DNA of 64,000 nt from Sciurus carolinensis (taxonomy: Eukaryota; Chordata; Mammalia; Rodentia; Sciuridae): positions 135,579,241 through 135,643,240 of the forward strand of contig NC_062218.1 in assembly GCF_902686445.1 (NCBI RefSeq), read 5' to 3'. The notes below the pieces were generated by a model, which saw nothing but the letters and a program-made list of their open reading frames with translations, was not told the DNA's origin and did not search any database. Made by a program: the position numbers and the translations under genes. Every line of letters starts with the position of its first letter. The first letter of the stretch is position 1. This document shows positions 60,575 through 64,000 of this stretch, in pieces.

Positions 60575-60672
60575 TCCTCAGGTCCAGCTCACAACTTGTA
60601 CAGATCCGTGTGGACATTTTTAATTTTTGTAAAAACAAAACAGTAATATATTGATCTTCTTTCATGGGATGC
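60572..60672 (+). other. COL23A1: COL23A1 exon 29: stop codon and 3' UTR (end approximate)
   Basis: Begins directly with TGA (60572-60574), which ends the protein after the lysine of exon 28. The following AT-rich sequence ATTTTTAATTTTTGTAAAAA and the AATATA at 60645-60650 look like a short 3' UTR. The true 3' end is not determined; the UTR could run further. Confidence 0.7.
60645..60650 (+). terminator. COL23A1: Possible variant polyadenylation signal AATATA
   Basis: AATATA is a known weaker variant of AATAAA. A GT-rich patch (CCTGTGGCCTTGTA, about 60676-60690) follows at a suitable distance. I saw no AATAAA between here and the window end. Confidence 0.4.
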
Positions 60673-61884
60673 ACCACCTGTGGCCTTGTAACAATCGAGA
60701 GTGTGCCACCCAGTCCCAGAACCATCAGCAGGTGAAGCCAGCAGAAATGTGGACGAGCCAAGCCAGGGGAATTGTGTACTCAAGGGGCATCCGTGGGGCT
60801 TGGTTTTCCCAGGAAGGAGACGAAGGTGAAAGTGCCTGGCTCAGGTGAGGCTGGAAAGACACTGGGTTGGGCCTTCAGTCACCTGATTAGCAAGACTCAC
60901 TGCTGTCCCCTTACGCCCTGGAGGCCCCGGTCACAATGTACCCAAGGATGCTCATACAGCATCTGCAGCTGCTCTGACCTCTTCAGCCTCCAGACTCAAT
61001 CACCACCAGCTGCCCCCGGACCGTGGGTTCCCCAGAATAGGACAAGACTCCCATCAGCAATTACATTTGGACCTAGGGGACAGTCTGTGGAAAGCATCCC
61101 AAGAAGGTCCAACCCCACCAAGTTCCATAGGCCTCAGAAGCCAGCCTGTTGTGAGAATATGCATCCTCTGGCCATAAGCAGTAGCCAAACTCTGCAACTG
61201 CACAATGTGGAACCAGCTGTGAGGAGCCTGTTGTCCCTGAGTGTGCAGGGATCCCCAGATTGCACCGGCTACCACTTCCTGTCTCTCACCACATCACCCA
61301 TAGGGACAGGAAGGGACTTTCCTGACCCTGAAGAGATAAACCTTCAGCTCAGAATTTGGGTTTCACTGCCCTCAAAGTCTCCTGCTCAAAATACTGATCA
61401 GCCTGGCAGAAATGGGTCTTGCAGTGAGTCTTACATACTCAGCAACCTGCAAAGCTGGTCCCCAGCAGGCCTGAGCAGGGGGCCTATGACCAAGTCTGCC
61501 ACACTCTGATGAAAGGCAAACCATACCTAACAAAAGTTTCCAGTCCTAGCTATTCACCTCTCCTCTCTGTGTAGCTGGGCATCACTGTGTAACAAACCAT
61601 GAATGTGTATCTCGGTGTGCCTGTCCTTGCAGGCTGGCCCCAGGCACTTCTGGCTGAGGTTTCACCCTGGACATTGCAAGCTGGGGAAGGAGAAAGGGAC
61701 TGTTCCTGGGTTGAAGTCATCCCAGAAACCAGAGGAGGTAGCTCAGGATCAGGGCAGAGACTGGTGGAGAGTTAAGAACATAGGCTCAAGGCTGGGTCTT
61801 GCCACACACCAGCAGCACCCTCAGGCTAGTCACTTCATGTTACCAAACCCCCTGTGTGATTCTCTGCTGCGGTTACCAGTGACT

Positions 61885-62300
61885 GCTGCATAAAAAAAAA
61901 TTGCCCCGAAACTTGTTTCCTTAAAGTATTGTCTGTTTCTGTTTCTCTCTTGCAGTTCTGAGGGTTAATGGGGTTGGCTGGGTGGTTCTCACTGAAAGTC
62001 TCCCACATCTGTTGGTTGATGTTGTCCATGATGGTCAGAACATCTGTCCATGGACTTTCTGTGTGGCCTGGGCTTCCTCACAGCATGGTGGCTAGATTCC
62101 AAAGTGAATGATCCAGGTAGAAACTGTCACCTTTTATGCCCAAGCCTCCAAAGTTATACGGTGTTACTTTCTGCCAGAGTCAGAGGTTCACCCAATTAGA
62201 GAATAGAGAGGTAGACTCCACCCTTTCAATGAGAAAAATGTCGACATCATATTTTAAGGAGAAAATGTGGGACAGTATATCTTGTTGCAGTTATCTTTGA
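61885..62300. repeat. Old interspersed repeat, class not assigned
   Basis: GCAGTTCTGAGGGTTAATGG, GGCTTCCTCACAGCATGGTG and GTGGGACAGTATATCTTGTT follow a common mammalian-wide repeat related in wording to the one at 40720-41260. Confidence 0.5.
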
Positions 62301-63014
62301 TAATGCCACCTACCACCTCATCTGTAAAAGGGGACAGCATTACGTATCACTCAGATAATGGTTCAGGGAGGATCAACTTGTGGAATACAGGAAGAATCTA
62401 GGACTCTGACACTCTGACACTCTGAAGCACTTGGGACTCAGATTTTCCTCTCTTCTCCCCACTCTAAGACCAAGTGAAAGCCACAGTCTTGCAAAGCAGT
62501 TCCATAGCTCTAATGCCAACTGGGTCTTGTAATATCCCTAAGGGAAGGACCCAGCAAATATGCCCATTTTACAGAGGACAAAACCAAGCACATCCATGGT
62601 AGAGTGTCTCCCACATTCTTTCTCCAAGGCCTGGGGCCTAGGAGGACTACAATATAGGTAGTTCCCCCCACCCCATAAGACCCACAAATGAACGGCGTCC
62701 TTGCTAAGCACAGCAGCCCAGCCACACATGGGGTAAGGAAGGAGAAATATGTCAAATCCCCATCTCTGTCCTCTTAAGGAGCTGGTAATAAGTAGCAGAC
62801 CATGCTGCTTGGCCAGTCTACTGGGTCACCAGGGAAGCCAGAAGTAGGAAAAGGAGGAGAAACACAGTGAACTTGATGACTGGTGGAGACTGCTGGGTGT
62901 CAGTGCCTCCTTTTGAGTTCCACATCTGCACTTGACAGCAATTCACTCCTCCCTCCACCCAAGAACCTCGCTTGATACCATCCCCAGCCTTGTGAGGGAT
63001 GGGGCTTATGGAGT

Positions 63015-63115
63015 AGGTAACACTATGTCCATTTTCCATGTGGGAAAACTGCCCAAGGATGCACAGCCAGGATGGAGTGGCAGGCTTGGACCCAGGCTCT
63101 TGGGTATCCTCCAAT
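63015..63115 (-). repeat. MIR relic, antisense
   Basis: TGTCCATTTTCCATGTGGGA, CTGCCCAAGGATGCACAGCC and CAGGCTTGGACCCAGGCTCT are the reversed MIR pattern. Confidence 0.6.
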
Positions 63116-64000
63116 TTGTCTTTAGTACGGTATGGAATCTGCTAGGCAGCCCTGTGATGCTGGGTGCCTGGCAGGTAGATCTTTGTGGGGATAGAAGCCA
63201 TGTTTTTCCCCTAGACAACCAAGGGGGTTGATTTCCTGCCCCCATTGGAATGGATGGGGCCATTCTTGGCTCGCTGCTGCCCCCTTGTGTCCTCATGCCT
63301 CTTATCCTCCAGTATGTAAACAACTGCAAACATCAAAATGTAGAACCTGCTGAGTCAGCTCCGCGTGAGGAAGGAGAGGCTGTGGGAAATTGAATGACTA
63401 GTTCAAGATCCCAGCTGAGACACTGCAGAGCGCCTTGCCTCACCGCTGAGCCTCAAGGAACGAGAGGGGGGCTTCAGGGCTCCCTGCCAAGAAGGGCAGC
63501 TCTGCTTCAAACTATTCCCTTGGGAAAGACATAGAAGCACATTTACTGAGAGCTAAACTAACCACAAGGACCACTATACCCTTTTACAGATGAACCTGAG
63601 GCCTGGGAGAGGTGGGCTTACCCAGATCTACTTCCTCCTCATCCTATGATACCACTAGAAACGCAGGGGATGCTTCGGGTTGTCACAATGATTAGGGGCC
63701 ATTCCTGACATTCAGTGAGCAGAGCCAGGGACAGCAAACATTTGAAATTCACAGGACAGTTCTGCCAACAACAAATCATCTCACTAAGAATGCCAGTTGA
63801 GAAACACCATGCCCCAGATTCAAGTCTTGGCTCAGCCCCTTCCTCCCATCCCATGCCTTCTTGGCTTCCAATGCAGCTCTGAAGGACAAGCATGAGATAA
63901 TGGGCAGGGGAGTTCTTAGCATGGGGCCAGAGGCAGAAAGGAGAAGGGAGAAGGTGAAGCTATAGATCATCTAGCCCAGGTAATGTCCCAGTCTGGTGTG

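Larger units (their letters stand above)
60673..64000. other. Downstream intergenic region
   Basis: 3.3 kb with no supported gene. It holds an unclassified old repeat (61885-62300), MIR scraps (61745-61860, 63015-63115) and unique sequence. No exon with splice sites and protein-family content is seen on either strand. Confidence 0.75.

Noticed and set aside
1..64000. CRISPR array, operon, phage or bacterial defence system
   Set aside because: Spliced collagen exons and mammalian SINEs/LINEs throughout; no direct-repeat/spacer pattern and no closely spaced bacterial-type genes.

Overview
This is mammalian genomic DNA, almost certainly from a squirrel-family rodent (ground squirrel or marmot type). 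The species signal is a dense set of B1-like SINEs whose 3' half is an ID (tRNA-Ala-derived) unit, a composite typical of Sciuridae, together with free-standing ID elements, old MIR/L2/L1 relics and Tigger/MER20 DNA transposon fossils. No prokaryotic gene, CRISPR array, operon or complete mobile-element gene is present.

The only gene I can support is the 3' three quarters of COL23A1 (collagen type XXIII alpha 1), on the + strand. I assign 26 coding exons plus a last exon that starts with the stop codon, between 2802 and about 60670. If the human gene has 29 exons, as I recall, these are exons 3-29; exons 1-2 (cytoplasmic tail, membrane anchor, furin site) lie upstream of the window. Joined, the exons give 423 residues. 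Below, residue 1 is the glycine whose codon is split across the exon 2/3 junction. COL1 runs from residue 1 to about 188, a non-collagenous linker covers 189-203, COL2 204-278, a second linker 279-294, COL3 295-405, and an 18-residue C-terminal tail with two cysteines covers 406-423.

Layout: 1-2801 is intron. Exons 3, 4 (an 8-nt microexon) and 5 are scattered over 2.8-18.3 kb. Intron 5 is 18.4 kb of repeats and unique sequence. From 36.7 to 60.6 kb the remaining exons are closely packed, with introns from 83 bp to 3.6 kb. From exon 5 on every exon is an in-frame block beginning at codon position 1, usually with the glycine codon of a Gly-X-Y triplet. From about 60.7 kb to the window end I see only non-coding sequence with old repeats.

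No new biological system was found. The best second-look items are the 8-nt microexon, the stop codon placed exactly at the start of the last exon (with an open 34-residue read-through alternative), a telomere-like C-rich degenerate repeat just after exon 9, a duplicated TG-repeat block in intron 18 beside a weak splice donor, and several nested transposon insertions.
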